Source: Pararoseburia sp963661325 (lineage in GTDB: Bacteria > Bacillota > Clostridia > Lachnospirales > Lachnospiraceae). Taken from it: a DNA stretch of 15,522 nt. A program made the position numbers and the translations under genes. Positions 8,701 to 14,984 of this stretch are shown piece by piece; position 1 is the stretch's first letter, and every line of letters starts with the position of its first letter. The stretch spans positions 1 through 15,522 of the forward strand of contig CAVLBP010000056.1 in assembly GCA_963661325.1 (NCBI GenBank). Reading direction: 5' to 3'. A model generated the notes under the pieces. That model did no database searches. It saw nothing but the letters and a program-made list of their open reading frames with translations, and was not told where the DNA came from.

Positions 8701-9319
8701 GCTCCAGCGGTCCTACCTGACGCTCCAACTCGGACAAAATATCATTGACACGGACCAGATTTTCCCGCTCATGTTCCAGTTTTTTGACCGTTGCGGCCTT
8801 GCGCTTTTTAAACTTCACAATGCCGACTGCCTCGTCAAAGAGTTCGCGGCGTTCCTCCGGCTTACCGCTCAAGATCCGCTCGATCTGTCCCTGACCGATG
8901 ATGGAATACCCTTCCTTACCGATACCGGTATCATAGAAGAGTTCGTTGACATCTTTCAGACGACAAGGCGATCCATTGAGCAGGTATTCACTCTCGCCCG
9001 AACGATAGACGCGTCTGGCAATCGTCACTTCCTCATAATCGATCGGAAGCAGATGGTCTGAATTGTCCATAGTGATCGCTACATAAGCATAACTGAGCGG
9101 CTTACGGTTCTCTGTTCCCGCAAAAATAACATCCTGCATGCTTGCACCACGAAGCTGCTTGGCACTCTGTTCGCCAAGTACCCAGCGGACCGCATCGGAA
9201 ACATTACTTTTTCCACTACCATTCGGTCCTACAATGCCGGTGATGCCGTTATGAAAATCAAATACGATCTTATTTGCGAAGGACTTGAATCCATACATTT
9301 CAATGCTTTTTAAATACAT
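5759..9319 (-). CDS. smc: Chromosome segregation/condensation ATPase SMC
   Basis: SMC is the ATPase of the SMC-ScpAB condensin, which extrudes and aligns DNA loops after ParB loading. The 1186-residue protein has the canonical layout. An N-terminal head carries Walker A GPNGSGKSN (31-39). A long coiled coil runs from about 165 to 495. The hinge lies at about 515-668 and ends in GGSLSGG. A second, antiparallel coil follows to about 1000. The C-terminal head has the ABC signature LSGGE at 1090-1094 and Walker B FCLLDE ending at 1119. I chose ATG 9319 because it gives the typical MYLKSIEMYGFKSF start with GGGGA upstream. An in-frame TTG at 9331 would add four residues. The gap to the rnc stop is 19 bases, so the two are cotranscribed. 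Confidence 0.98.
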   Translation of the reverse strand: MYLKSIEMYGFKSFANKIVFDFHNGITGIVGPNGSGKSNVSDAVRWVLGEQSAKQLRGASMQDVIFAGTENRKPLSYAYVAITMDNSDHLLPIDYEEVTIARRVYRSGESEYLLNGSPCRLKDVNELFYDTGIGKEGYSIIGQGQIERILSGKPEERRELFDEAVGIVKFKKRKAATVKKLEHERENLVRVNDILSELERQVGPLERQAENAKLFLKKKEELKTLEVNMFLLEIEDMNRRLSEIEKNYQIAETQMTENKDKQEKIKDQYASLEEGLNAMDEQIQGIREEQSNTTLMKGKLENQIRILEEQIRFAESADENLSERKGALEAEKKEYIRQKDAYETEKAQLQEQLEEVERRLASVRKFNDDLQADIKKYSDGIEQNNQAMMELLNSKGTIQSKEQRLDTMLEQINIRKAQLNQRLLQRKTEEEDLNERLERCQKEYEDAKSALDASKHKEEKYGHKAVEWKNKRREAQNRLTSSQDDYNKLSSKLEALKNIAERYDGYGNSIRKVMEQKETNPGIIGVVSDLIHVDKKYEIAIETALSGNIQNIVTKDEATAKKMITYLKENRLGRATFLPLTSVSGKGFAKDKSILSDKGVLGLANELVEADAKYANVLSYLLGRVIVVDTVDNGIALAKKNHYSLHIVTLEGEYFSPGGSLSGGRFKNNSNLLGRNREIDDLEKKLASLRDEKKAAKDRIAEIETAQALLEADREENRSEMEKNALACNTAQIHLQRVQEQKSESQNAFSSLNTESEEMERQLRDIAAGKKEIERERAEAAQKEQSLKEQTEEYQKLLDEKTYMETSAARNVSEAQIEEASARQKVTFVMENCQRVASEIEKKEADIVRLVEEAKNGKEDANKKRGDIEEIKKTMIASDDNFAALEKRLKEALEQKDAMNQEYKGFFGQREEIADRISALDKEIYRLNSQREKLEEAINYQNTYMWEEYELTQRGAEKLRDPEYDNLDEMRRATSGVKDEIRRMGNVNVNAIEEYKEVSERYNFLKGQHDDLVEAEQTLMGIIDDLDEGMRKQFTEGFADIQREFDKAFKELFGGGKGTLELVEGEDILETGIRIIAQPPGKKLQNMMQLSGGEKSLTAIALLFAIQNLKPSPFCLLDEIEAALDDSNVGRFANYLHKLTKNTQFIIITHRRGTMNAADRLYGITMQEKGVSALVSVNLIENDLDA

Positions 9320-9338
9320 ATTCTTCCCCAAAAACTTT

Positions 9339-10037
9339 CTATTTGTTCTGACTCTCCTGCTGCTTCAAATACAAGAGTCCATGATAAGCGGCTTCCTGCT
9401 CGGCTGCCTTTTTCGTACCACCGCTGCCGTCGCCCAACTTCTGATCTCCCACCGTCACATCCACATGGAATACTTTGGCGTGATCCGGTCCGCTCTCTCC
9501 CAAAAGATGATAGGTCACATTCTGGTGGAACTTTGCCTGACACACTTCCTGTAAAATGGTCTTGCTGTCATAGAACATGCGCTTGTGCTCAATGTCCGTC
9601 ATGATATAACGAAGGACAAAGGCTTTGGCAGCATCAAAACCACCATCTAAAAAGATGGCACCGATCACTGCCTCCAAGGCATCTGACAAGACAGACTTGC
9701 GCGTCCTGCCCCCTGTCATATCCTCTCCTTTGCCCAGATAGATATAAGATCCCAGATCGATCTCTTTGGTACAATAGGCAAGGGTCGGTTCACAGACCAT
9801 GCTTGCACGAAGTCTCGTAAGATCTCCTTCCGGAAGATCCCTGTAATTCAAAAACAAAAATTCACTGGAAACAGCCTCAAGCACTGCATCACCCAAAAAT
9901 TCCAACCGTTCGTTATCGGATAACTTTTTCATATGCTTCTCATTCGCATAAGAACTGTGGGTCAGTGCCTGGCGCAATAAACTTTCGTTTTCAAACTCAT
10001 ATCCTATTACTTCCTGAAACTCTTTTATTGTCTTCAC
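9339..10037 (-). CDS. rnc: Ribonuclease III
   Basis: RNase III cuts double-stranded RNA in rRNA precursors, scRNA and mRNA hairpins. The protein is 232 residues. The catalytic domain has the signature NERLEFLGDAVLE (42-54) with Glu43, Glu46 and Asp50, and the second metal-binding pair Asp119/Glu122 in SDALEAVIG. The C-terminal double-stranded RNA-binding domain (about 159-227) includes GSGGTKKAAEQEAA. The start chosen is GTG at 10037, with AAGGAG six to seven bases upstream and a normal N-terminus MKTIKEFQEV. The frame is open 19 codons further, but that extension would translate through the hairpin upstream and has no ribosome site. It follows acpP and precedes smc, the common Firmicute order. 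Confidence 0.97.
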   Translation of the reverse strand: MKTIKEFQEVIGYEFENESLLRQALTHSSYANEKHMKKLSDNERLEFLGDAVLEAVSSEFLFLNYRDLPEGDLTRLRASMVCEPTLAYCTKEIDLGSYIYLGKGEDMTGGRTRKSVLSDALEAVIGAIFLDGGFDAAKAFVLRYIMTDIEHKRMFYDSKTILQEVCQAKFHQNVTYHLLGESGPDHAKVFHVDVTVGDQKLGDGSGGTKKAAEQEAAYHGLLYLKQQESQNK

Positions 10038-10057
10038 TTTTTTCTCCTTAACAGAGC

Positions 10058-10082
10058 AAAAGCCCTTGAACCAAGGGCTTTT
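10058..10082 (-). terminator. Terminator hairpin between acpP and rnc
   Basis: A perfect 11-bp inverted repeat (10058-10068 and 10072-10082) with a 3-nt loop, having an A-run on one side and a T-run on the other. It begins about 20 bases after the acpP stop and ends 20 bases before the rnc start codon. On the minus strand four Ts close the stem; because of its symmetry it could also work on plus-strand antisense RNA. No clear promoter for rnc follows it. Confidence 0.78.
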
Positions 10083-10103
10083 GTCATCTAACATTCTGTT
10101 CGA

Positions 10104-10334
10104 TTAACCAACCGTCTTTTTGATCAATTCTACAGCATCGCCAACGGTCACGATCTTTTCAGCCTCTTCTACATTCACTTCAATGTCAAGTTCTTCTTCA
10201 ATTCCCATAATAATCTGGAAAACATCAAGTGAATCTGCTCCAAGATCATCCACAAATGTGGTATCCATTGTAATCTCTGCCTGATCTACATTCAAGACCT
10301 CGGCAATGACCTTTCTCAGCATTTCTAATTCCAT
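10104..10334 (-). CDS. acpP: Acyl carrier protein
   Basis: AcpP carries growing acyl chains on a 4'-phosphopantetheine arm for fatty acid synthesis and supplies acyl groups to PlsX. The 76-residue, strongly acidic protein has the attachment motif GADSLD with Ser35 as the modified residue, and the usual four-helix pattern ending in VGDAVELIKK. AGGAGG lies nine bases before the ATG and overlaps the plsX stop codon, so it is coupled to plsX. In Bacillus fabD and fabG lie between plsX and the acp gene; they are absent here, leaving the acyl-donor protein directly beside the acyl-transfer enzyme. A terminator-like hairpin follows. Confidence 0.97.
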   Translation of the reverse strand: MELEMLRKVIAEVLNVDQAEITMDTTFVDDLGADSLDVFQIIMGIEEELDIEVNVEEAEKIVTVGDAVELIKKTVG

Positions 10335-10349
10335 CTCGAATTACCTCCT

Positions 10350-11369
10350 CTATTCTGTCTTATCTTCCACGCAGATGTTTGCTTGTATTTTACCACTAAT
10401 ATCCTGTTCTTTAAAGGACACACATTGAATAATTGAATTTTTGATCTCTTTTGCCTTGGAACTGCCGTGGGTCTTAACGACCAGCCCCTTCAAGCCCAAA
10501 AGCGGTGCTCCACCATACGCGGATGCATCAAATGCTTTTAAGGTATTCTTTAAAGCCGGCAAAGCCAGCGCCGCTCCGATCTTGCTCCTTAGGGTGCTCA
10601 TCAGACCTGTCTTGATCACACCGATCAAAGTCGAACTGAGTCCCTCGTATAACTTCAAGATCACATTGCCCACAAATGCCTCACATACAATAACATCTGC
10701 CGCGCCCGACGGAATATCTCTCGCCTCAATACTTCCTATAAAGTTGATATCCTTACATTCTTTTAATAAAGGATAGGTCTCCTTGACTAAAGCATTTCCT
10801 TTTTCTTCCTCAGCACCAATATTGACAATGGCAACTTTCGGATTTGGGATACCTACGACATGCTCCATGTAGATCGATCCCATACGCGCAAATTGTACCA
10901 GATGGGAAGATCTCGCATCCACATTGGCACCGCAATCGATCAGAAGCGATACCCCTTTCTTGGTCGGGATCAGTGGCGCCAAAGGTGCACGTTCTACGCC
11001 CTTGATCTTGCCAACGATCACTTGTCCGCCCACTAAGACTGCCCCGGAACTGCCTGCGGAAACAAAGCCATCCGCCTTGCCCTCCTTGACCAGTTTCAGT
11101 GCCACAACGATCGATGAATCTTTCTTTTTGCGTATTGCCATAACCGGCGGTTCTGCTGTCTCGATAACCTGACTTGCCGGTACGACTTCGATACGATCTG
11201 TCGGATAGGTGTATTTTGCCAGTTCGGACCTGACCACGTCCGCAAGCCCTACCAAAAGGACTTTGATGTCGTCTCTTTCCTTGACTGCCTCTACGCATCC
11301 CTTTACGATCTCTACCGGCGCGTTATCACCGCCCATTGCATCTACCGCTACGACTTTTATATTATCCAT
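10350..11369 (-). CDS. plsX: Phosphate acyltransferase PlsX
   Basis: PlsX converts acyl-ACP and phosphate to acyl-phosphate, the donor used by PlsY to start glycerolipid synthesis; it is a peripheral membrane enzyme. The 339-residue product carries the family start VVAVDAMGGDNAP (residues 6-18), GSSGAVLVGG in the middle, and FVGNVILKLYEG near residues 233-244, and is of normal length. The ATG at 11369 has AGGAGG ten bases upstream. A promoter and a short inverted repeat lie in the 5' region after the rpmF terminator, so plsX-acpP can be transcribed independently of rpmF. No fapR gene is adjacent. Confidence 0.97.
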   Translation of the reverse strand: MDNIKVVAVDAMGGDNAPVEIVKGCVEAVKERDDIKVLLVGLADVVRSELAKYTYPTDRIEVVPASQVIETAEPPVMAIRKKKDSSIVVALKLVKEGKADGFVSAGSSGAVLVGGQVIVGKIKGVERAPLAPLIPTKKGVSLLIDCGANVDARSSHLVQFARMGSIYMEHVVGIPNPKVAIVNIGAEEEKGNALVKETYPLLKECKDINFIGSIEARDIPSGAADVIVCEAFVGNVILKLYEGLSSTLIGVIKTGLMSTLRSKIGAALALPALKNTLKAFDASAYGGAPLLGLKGLVVKTHGSSKAKEIKNSIIQCVSFKEQDISGKIQANICVEDKTE

Positions 11370-11385
11370 GATACGCCTTCCTCCT

Positions 11386-11401
11386 ATGCATAAAAATGCA
11401 T
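11386..11401 (-). promoter_or_regulatory. Possible operator: paired ATGCAT repeats in the plsX leader
   Basis: Two copies of the palindrome ATGCAT (11386-11391 and 11396-11401) are separated by four bases and so form a 16-bp inverted repeat. It lies between the predicted transcription start and the ribosome binding site of plsX. A repressor site for lipid-gene control is a reasonable guess. It does not resemble the FapR consensus that I recall. Confidence 0.35.
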
Positions 11402-11410
11402 CATAAGAAA

Positions 11411-11439
11411 AATATACTATAAGTGCACCTATAAATCAA
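11411..11439 (-). promoter_or_regulatory. Promoter of plsX-acpP
   Basis: Minus-strand -35 TTGATT (11439-11434), 17-bp spacer and -10 TATATT (11416-11411). It lies just downstream of the rpmF terminator and about 40 bases before the plsX ATG. It shares the string TATAGTATATT with the ylxM promoter. Confidence 0.6.
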
Positions 11440-11464
11440 CACCAAATCTCCCTGGCAAAAGAGT

Positions 11465-11498
11465 AAAAAAATAAGGCTTTCCATAATAGGAAAGCCCC
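11465..11498 (-). terminator. Intrinsic terminator after rpmF
   Basis: An 8-bp stem (11496-11489 with 11482-11475, extendable by two G-U pairs) with a 6-nt loop, followed on the minus strand by TTATTTTTT. It starts about a dozen bases after the rpmF stop. This is a textbook intrinsic terminator. Confidence 0.85.
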
Positions 11499-11508
11499 AT
11501 GTTTCATC

Positions 11509-11688
11509 TTAGTCCTGAGCGATGATCTCTTTCTTATTGTAGGAACCGCAGTTCTTACAAACTCTATGTGGAACCATTAACTCTCCACACTTGCTACATT
11601 TTACTAATGTAGGAGCTGTCATCTTCCAGTTTGCTCTTCTCTTATCTCTTCTACCCTTAGAAGACTTATTCTTTGGACAAATTGACAT
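11509..11688 (-). CDS. rpmF: 50S ribosomal protein L32, zinc-binding (C+) form
   Basis: A 59-residue basic ribosomal protein of the large subunit. It begins MSICPKNKSSKGRRDKRRANWK, where the RRDKRRANWK stretch is the L32 hallmark, and carries two CxxC pairs (Cys31/Cys34 and Cys44/Cys47) that would bind one zinc ion. The N-terminus differs from the usual MAVPKRKTSK type and, as far as I recall, is common in Lachnospiraceae. The ATG at 11688 lies six bases after the yceD stop, and the AAGGAGGT ribosome site is inside the last codons of yceD, so the genes are coupled. A terminator follows. Having the zinc form suggests normal zinc supply during growth; some bacteria also keep a cysteine-free copy elsewhere. 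Confidence 0.97.
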   Translation of the reverse strand: MSICPKNKSSKGRRDKRRANWKMTAPTLVKCSKCGELMVPHRVCKNCGSYNKKEIIAQD

Positions 11689-11694
11689 ATCGGG

Positions 11695-12219
11695 TCACAC
11701 CTCCTTAAATTCATTAAAGATATCTTGGAACTTTGCCATTCTTGGATCTATTACCTGACGATCACATCCGCAGTCCTGCTGATTCAAATTCTGACCACAC
11801 ACCGGGCAAATACCCTTGCAATCATCCTTGCACAAGACTTTTGTCGGCCAGTTCACCAAGATTTCGTCATAAATCAGTCTGTCAACATCTAACTCATGTT
11901 CCTCCAGAAAGGTATTTTCCTCATCTTCTGCAAATTGCACATGTCCATCTGCAAGCATGACCTTGCGATCAATGGCAATCTGTAGTGTCACATCGACGTC
12001 AGACAGACATCGGTCACACGGAACTACCACATCCAGAGTAGTGTCACCTGAAATCAATAATTGCTTATTGTTATCATTTGTCAGACATATACTGAATGGC
12101 TTAATGTCGGTAATAGGAAATCTGCCTCCGCTCACAGAAACTTCTGACATCTCTGTTGTAACAGGTATCTCCCGTTTCTTATCGGCTGTAGAAATGACAT
12201 CTAAAATATCAAACTTCAT
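11695..12219 (-). CDS. yceD: YceD/DUF177 family protein, rpmF-linked
   Basis: A 174-residue DUF177 protein, the family almost always encoded just before rpmF and linked in the literature to 23S rRNA accumulation and large-subunit production. The precise activity is unknown. Cysteines are clustered: CDRC at 68-71, then Cys130, Cys134, Cys138/Cys141 in GICPVCGQNLN, and Cys150/Cys152. The C-terminal set looks like a zinc-binding knuckle. The LEEHELDVDRLIYDEILVNW stretch before it is typical of the family. The ATG at 12219 has AGGAGAG close upstream. A perfect-consensus promoter precedes it, so yceD-rpmF can be made at a high level independently of ackA. Confidence 0.93.
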   Translation of the reverse strand: MKFDILDVISTADKKREIPVTTEMSEVSVSGGRFPITDIKPFSICLTNDNNKQLLISGDTTLDVVVPCDRCLSDVDVTLQIAIDRKVMLADGHVQFAEDEENTFLEEHELDVDRLIYDEILVNWPTKVLCKDDCKGICPVCGQNLNQQDCGCDRQVIDPRMAKFQDIFNEFKEV

Positions 12220-12244
12220 AGTCTCTCCTATTCACACTCAAACT

Positions 12245-12273
12245 ATTATACATAGACGTCAGGCGCTTGTCAA
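12245..12273 (-). promoter_or_regulatory. Perfect-consensus promoter of yceD-rpmF
   Basis: Minus-strand TTGACA (12273-12268), 17-bp spacer and TATAAT (12250-12245): a 12/12 match to the SigA/sigma-70 consensus. It lies in the 74-base gap after ackA. No terminator with a T-run is visible for ackA in this gap, so ackA transcripts probably also read into yceD. Confidence 0.88.
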
Positions 12274-12293
12274 CAACTTTTTCGCCTTATTTC

Positions 12294-13490
12294 TTATTTT
12301 ACAAGTGCTACTGTTTCTCTTGCAATAGCAAGTTCTTCGTTGGTAGGGATCACGCATACCTTTACCTTGCTGTCCGGTGTAGATAAGGTAACTTCATCAC
12401 CGAAAGTCTTAAGGTTGGTCTCCTCATCAATAGCGATACCAAGATAACCTAAGTATTCGCATACCTTGCGGCGGACAAGTGCAACATTTTCACCGATACC
12501 GGCGGTAAATGCAATGGCATCCACACCATTCATGGCTGCTACATAAGAACCAATGTATTTTGTAACACGATAGCAGAATACTTCAACAGCGTCTGCTGCC
12601 AACTGGTTGCCAGCCTTGATCTCAGCCTGCAGATCACGGAAGTCACTGGATCCGCCCTTTGTCATACCGGAAAGACCGGACTTCTTATTTAATACAGTAA
12701 CCATCTCTTCGGTGTTCAAGTTTTCTTTCTTTGCGATAAACTCCATGATCGCCGGATCAATATCGCCGGAACGGGTTCCCATGACAAGACCTTCAAGCGG
12801 CGTCAGACCCATGGAAGTATCTACACACTCACCATTTAAAACAGCACTGATAGATGCACCATTTCCAAGGTGTGCTACGATGATCTTGGAATTTTTCAGA
12901 TCCATATCCAAGTACTCTGCACATCTCTTAGATACGAAACTATGGCTGGTTCCGTGGAAACCATAACGTCTTACTGCGTACTTCTCATAATATTCATATG
13001 GAAGTCCGTACAGATAAGCCTTTCTTGGCATGGTCTGATGGAAAGCAGTATCAAAAACACCTACCATAGGTACATTTGGCATGAGTTCCTTGCAGGCATT
13101 GATACCGATCAGGTTTGCCGGATTGTGCAGTGGTGCAAGATCATTACACTCTTCGATGGTCTTTAATACTTCATCGGTAAGTACAACAGAAGATGCGAAC
13201 TTCTCTCCGCCATGTACGACACGGTGTCCAACGGCATCGATCTCATCCAGGCTCTTGATCGCGCCTGTCTTGTCGTTGATGAGTGCTTCGATCACAAGTT
13301 GGATCGCCTGCTTATGGGTTGGCATATCTGTCTCTGTGATCTCCTTATCCAGACCGGTCTTCTGATATACAAGTCTGCCGTCAATACCGATACGTTCACA
13401 AAGTCCCTTTGCAAGTACAGACTCGCTTTCAGAATCAATGAGCTGATACTTCAAAGAAGAACTTCCACAGTTGATAACTAAAATATTCAT
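12294..13490 (-). CDS. ackA: Acetate kinase
   Basis: AckA interconverts acetyl-phosphate plus ADP with acetate plus ATP, the energy-yielding last step of acetate fermentation, in the cytoplasm. The 398-residue product is full length for the ASKHA-fold family. It shows VINCGSSSLKY at 5-15, GHRVVHGGEKF with Arg90, VFDTAFHQTMP with Asp147, RYGFHGTSH, HLGNGAS, and MGTRSGD with Arg240; these correspond to the known catalytic residues of the archaeal enzyme. NEEL near the C-terminus carries the metal-binding glutamate. GGAGAG lies seven bases before the ATG. A promoter is directly upstream, so ackA is the first gene of its unit. pta, the usual partner, is not beside it; the divergent neighbour is tmcAL. 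Confidence 0.98.
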   Translation of the reverse strand: MNILVINCGSSSLKYQLIDSESESVLAKGLCERIGIDGRLVYQKTGLDKEITETDMPTHKQAIQLVIEALINDKTGAIKSLDEIDAVGHRVVHGGEKFASSVVLTDEVLKTIEECNDLAPLHNPANLIGINACKELMPNVPMVGVFDTAFHQTMPRKAYLYGLPYEYYEKYAVRRYGFHGTSHSFVSKRCAEYLDMDLKNSKIIVAHLGNGASISAVLNGECVDTSMGLTPLEGLVMGTRSGDIDPAIMEFIAKKENLNTEEMVTVLNKKSGLSGMTKGGSSDFRDLQAEIKAGNQLAADAVEVFCYRVTKYIGSYVAAMNGVDAIAFTAGIGENVALVRRKVCEYLGYLGIAIDEETNLKTFGDEVTLSTPDSKVKVCVIPTNEELAIARETVALVK

Positions 13491-13546
13491 CGTTTATCTC
13501 TCCATTTCTTATTTCCTTTTCTTGGGACATGCCCAAACTTAAGTCT

Positions 13547-13575
13547 ATTATACTATCAATTATTTTTTGGTACAA
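13547..13575 (-). promoter_or_regulatory. Promoter of ackA
   Basis: Minus-strand -10 TATAAT (13552-13547) with a 17-bp spacer and a weak -35 TTGTAC (13575-13570). The leader then contains a small hairpin (TTGGG/CCCAA at 13522-13536) before the ribosome site. The weak -35 overlapped by an inverted repeat suggests that activity may depend on a regulator. Confidence 0.6.
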
Positions 13576-13582
13576 GATACCA
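13568..13582. promoter_or_regulatory. Inverted repeat over the ackA -35 box (possible operator)
   Basis: TGGTA and TACCA (13568-13572 and 13578-13582) flank five bases and cover the ackA -35 hexamer. The size and position suit binding by a dimeric regulator. No regulator gene is in the window to pair with it, and a 5-bp arm can occur by chance. Confidence 0.3.
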
Positions 13583-13609
13583 GTATGGATTTATTTAAGT
13601 CCAATCTGC

Positions 13610-13631
13610 GCGGCAGAATATGATTTGCCGC
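13610..13631. repeat. Short inverted repeat between ackA and tmcAL promoters
   Basis: GCGGCA and TGCCGC (13610-13615 and 13626-13631) form a 6-bp GC-rich stem with a 10-base loop. It sits between the two divergent promoters and touches the proposed tmcAL -35. No T-run follows on either strand, so it is not an intrinsic terminator; an operator is possible. Confidence 0.35.
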
Positions 13632-13660
13632 TTGTCGCCCGATCGCCTTTATGCTATCGT
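13632..13660 (+). promoter_or_regulatory. Candidate promoter of tmcAL
   Basis: -35 TTGTCG (13632-13637), 17-bp spacer and -10 TATCGT (13655-13660) preceded by TGC, an extended -10 element. Each hexamer matches the consensus at four of six positions. It lies about 40 bases before the tmcAL ATG. Confidence 0.4.
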
Positions 13661-13701
13661 TTTACATATCAGTATTGCACTTATCTTCAAGGAGATCATA
13701 C

Positions 13702-14943
13702 ATGAAAGTCGTAGGCATCATTGCAGAATACAATCCCTTCCATAAAGGACATGCGTATCAGATCCGCTATGCCAAGGAAAGACTCGGCGCAGACTACGTG
13801 ATCGTCGCTATGAGCGGTCCTTTTACCCAGCGTGGCACACCGGCGCTTTTTGACAAGTACAGCCGGGCAGACCATGCCCTCTCCTGCGGTGCCGACCTGG
13901 TCTTGGAACTTCCGGTTGTCTACGCGACCGCCAGCGCCCAGATCTTTGCAACCGGCGGTGTGGCTCTTTTGCAAAATACAGGGCTGGTGGATACCCTCTT
14001 ATTTGGCAGTGAATGTCCTGATCTTGCGGCTTTGCAAGCCATCGCAGACAGGTTGTCTGAAGAATCCCCTGCCTACCAGGCTCTCCTGCGCCAGGCTTTG
14101 CAGGAGGGATCTTCCTATGCCGCAGCCCGCGCAAAAGCCCTGGAAAATCCTGCTCATGCCGAGATCTTATCCCAGCCCAACAATATCTTAGCCATAGAAT
14201 ATCTAGGGGCACTCTCCCGCTTAAATTCTTCCATGACACCCCTTTGTCTGCAAAGACAGGGTGCCGGCTATCATGAGAAATCCCTGGAGCAGGACATGGC
14301 ATCTGCTTCCGGCATCCGGCATTTTCTGGCAGACCATCCGCAGATGAGTGACCGGGAACTCGCCCTGCTTTTAGACCAGATCCCGGAAGTCTTGCATCCT
14401 TCTGTAAAAGAATTGATCCATGACGGGCAATTTCTTTTTGCGGATGACACTTCCCTTTTACTGCACTATGCATTGACCGCAAAGCAGGACTTTGCAGAGA
14501 TTGCCGATGCCAATTTTGATATTTCGAATAAAATCTTGCAGAATCGACATTTATTTGCAAGTTTTCATTCTTTTTGTCAAGTCTTAAAATCCAAAGACCT
14601 TGCCTATAGCAGGATCTCCCGCGTTTTATGCCATATTCTTTTGGATATAAAAAAGCAGGATATGTTCCTGCCAAACGATACCTGCCCTCTCGATGCAAAA
14701 GAACTGGTGCCATATCTGCGTATCTTAGGTTTTTCAGATAATGATCGTCCTTTATTAAAACAGATCAAAAAAAATGGGGCTGTTCCTCTGATCACAAGCC
14801 CCCAGAATGCCAAGGGACTTCTCACACCGGAAGCCCTGCATCTTTTGGATAAGGACATCTTTGCATCGGATGTCTATCGCATGATGCTTTCCAATAAGAC
14901 CGGGCAGTTTTTCCCAAACGAATATACCAGAAAGTTTTCATAA
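13702..14943 (+). CDS. tmcAL: tRNA(Met) cytidine acetate ligase TmcAL (YlbM)
   Basis: TmcAL makes N4-acetylcytidine at the wobble base C34 of elongator tRNA(Met), activating acetate with ATP instead of using acetyl-CoA. The 413-residue product starts MKVVGIIAEYNPFHKGHAYQ, where HKGH (14-17) is the nucleotidyltransferase motif. It continues with VAMSGPFTQRG, KYSRADHAL and DLVLELP, all diagnostic of the family (B. subtilis YlbM is about the same length). The ATG at 13702 has AAGGAG seven bases upstream. The frame is open 17 codons further up, through the promoter region, and that extension is discarded. It is the only plus-strand gene, divergent from ackA and ending in a shared terminator facing purH. 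Its substrate, acetate, is the product of its divergent neighbour. Confidence 0.95.
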   Translation: MKVVGIIAEYNPFHKGHAYQIRYAKERLGADYVIVAMSGPFTQRGTPALFDKYSRADHALSCGADLVLELPVVYATASAQIFATGGVALLQNTGLVDTLLFGSECPDLAALQAIADRLSEESPAYQALLRQALQEGSSYAAARAKALENPAHAEILSQPNNILAIEYLGALSRLNSSMTPLCLQRQGAGYHEKSLEQDMASASGIRHFLADHPQMSDRELALLLDQIPEVLHPSVKELIHDGQFLFADDTSLLLHYALTAKQDFAEIADANFDISNKILQNRHLFASFHSFCQVLKSKDLAYSRISRVLCHILLDIKKQDMFLPNDTCPLDAKELVPYLRILGFSDNDRPLLKQIKKNGAVPLITSPQNAKGLLTPEALHLLDKDIFASDVYRMMLSNKTGQFFPNEYTRKFS

Positions 14944-14981
14944 AAAGGGTGGACAGTCACTTGAACTGTCCACCCTTTTTT
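14942..14981. terminator. Strong bidirectional terminator between tmcAL and purH
   Basis: A perfect 16-bp stem (14942-14957 with 14965-14980) with a 7-base loop. The five outer pairs are A/T, so it gives a T-run on either strand. It overlaps the tmcAL stop codon and serves tmcAL on the plus strand; it would also stop purH transcription on the minus strand. Confidence 0.92.
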
Positions 14982-14984
14982 CCA

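Noticed and set aside
9320..9331. TTG at 9331 as the smc start
   Set aside because: It would add only four residues before the canonical MYLKSIE start, and the upstream bases are a weaker ribosome site than the GGGGA before ATG 9319.
10038..10094. N-terminal extension of rnc starting at 10094
   Set aside because: It would translate through the acpP terminator hairpin and has no ribosome site. GTG 10037 has AAGGAG at the right distance and gives a normal N-terminus.
10810..11298. Minus-strand open frame of 162 codons inside plsX in another frame
   Set aside because: It is the out-of-frame reading of plsX, Arg/Gly-rich with no family resemblance, while the plsX frame has full-length homology features.
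12251..12293. Possible ackA terminator formed by GGCG and CGCC with an inner TTGT/ACAA pairing
   Set aside because: The stems are very short, the loop is long and no T-run follows. The sequence is better explained by the consensus yceD promoter.
13823..14713. Long minus-strand open frame of 296 codons antisense to tmcAL
   Set aside because: It lies wholly inside tmcAL, has no convincing ribosome site, and its product is rich in Arg, Gly and Pro with no recognisable domain. It is a shadow of the GC-rich codon use of tmcAL.
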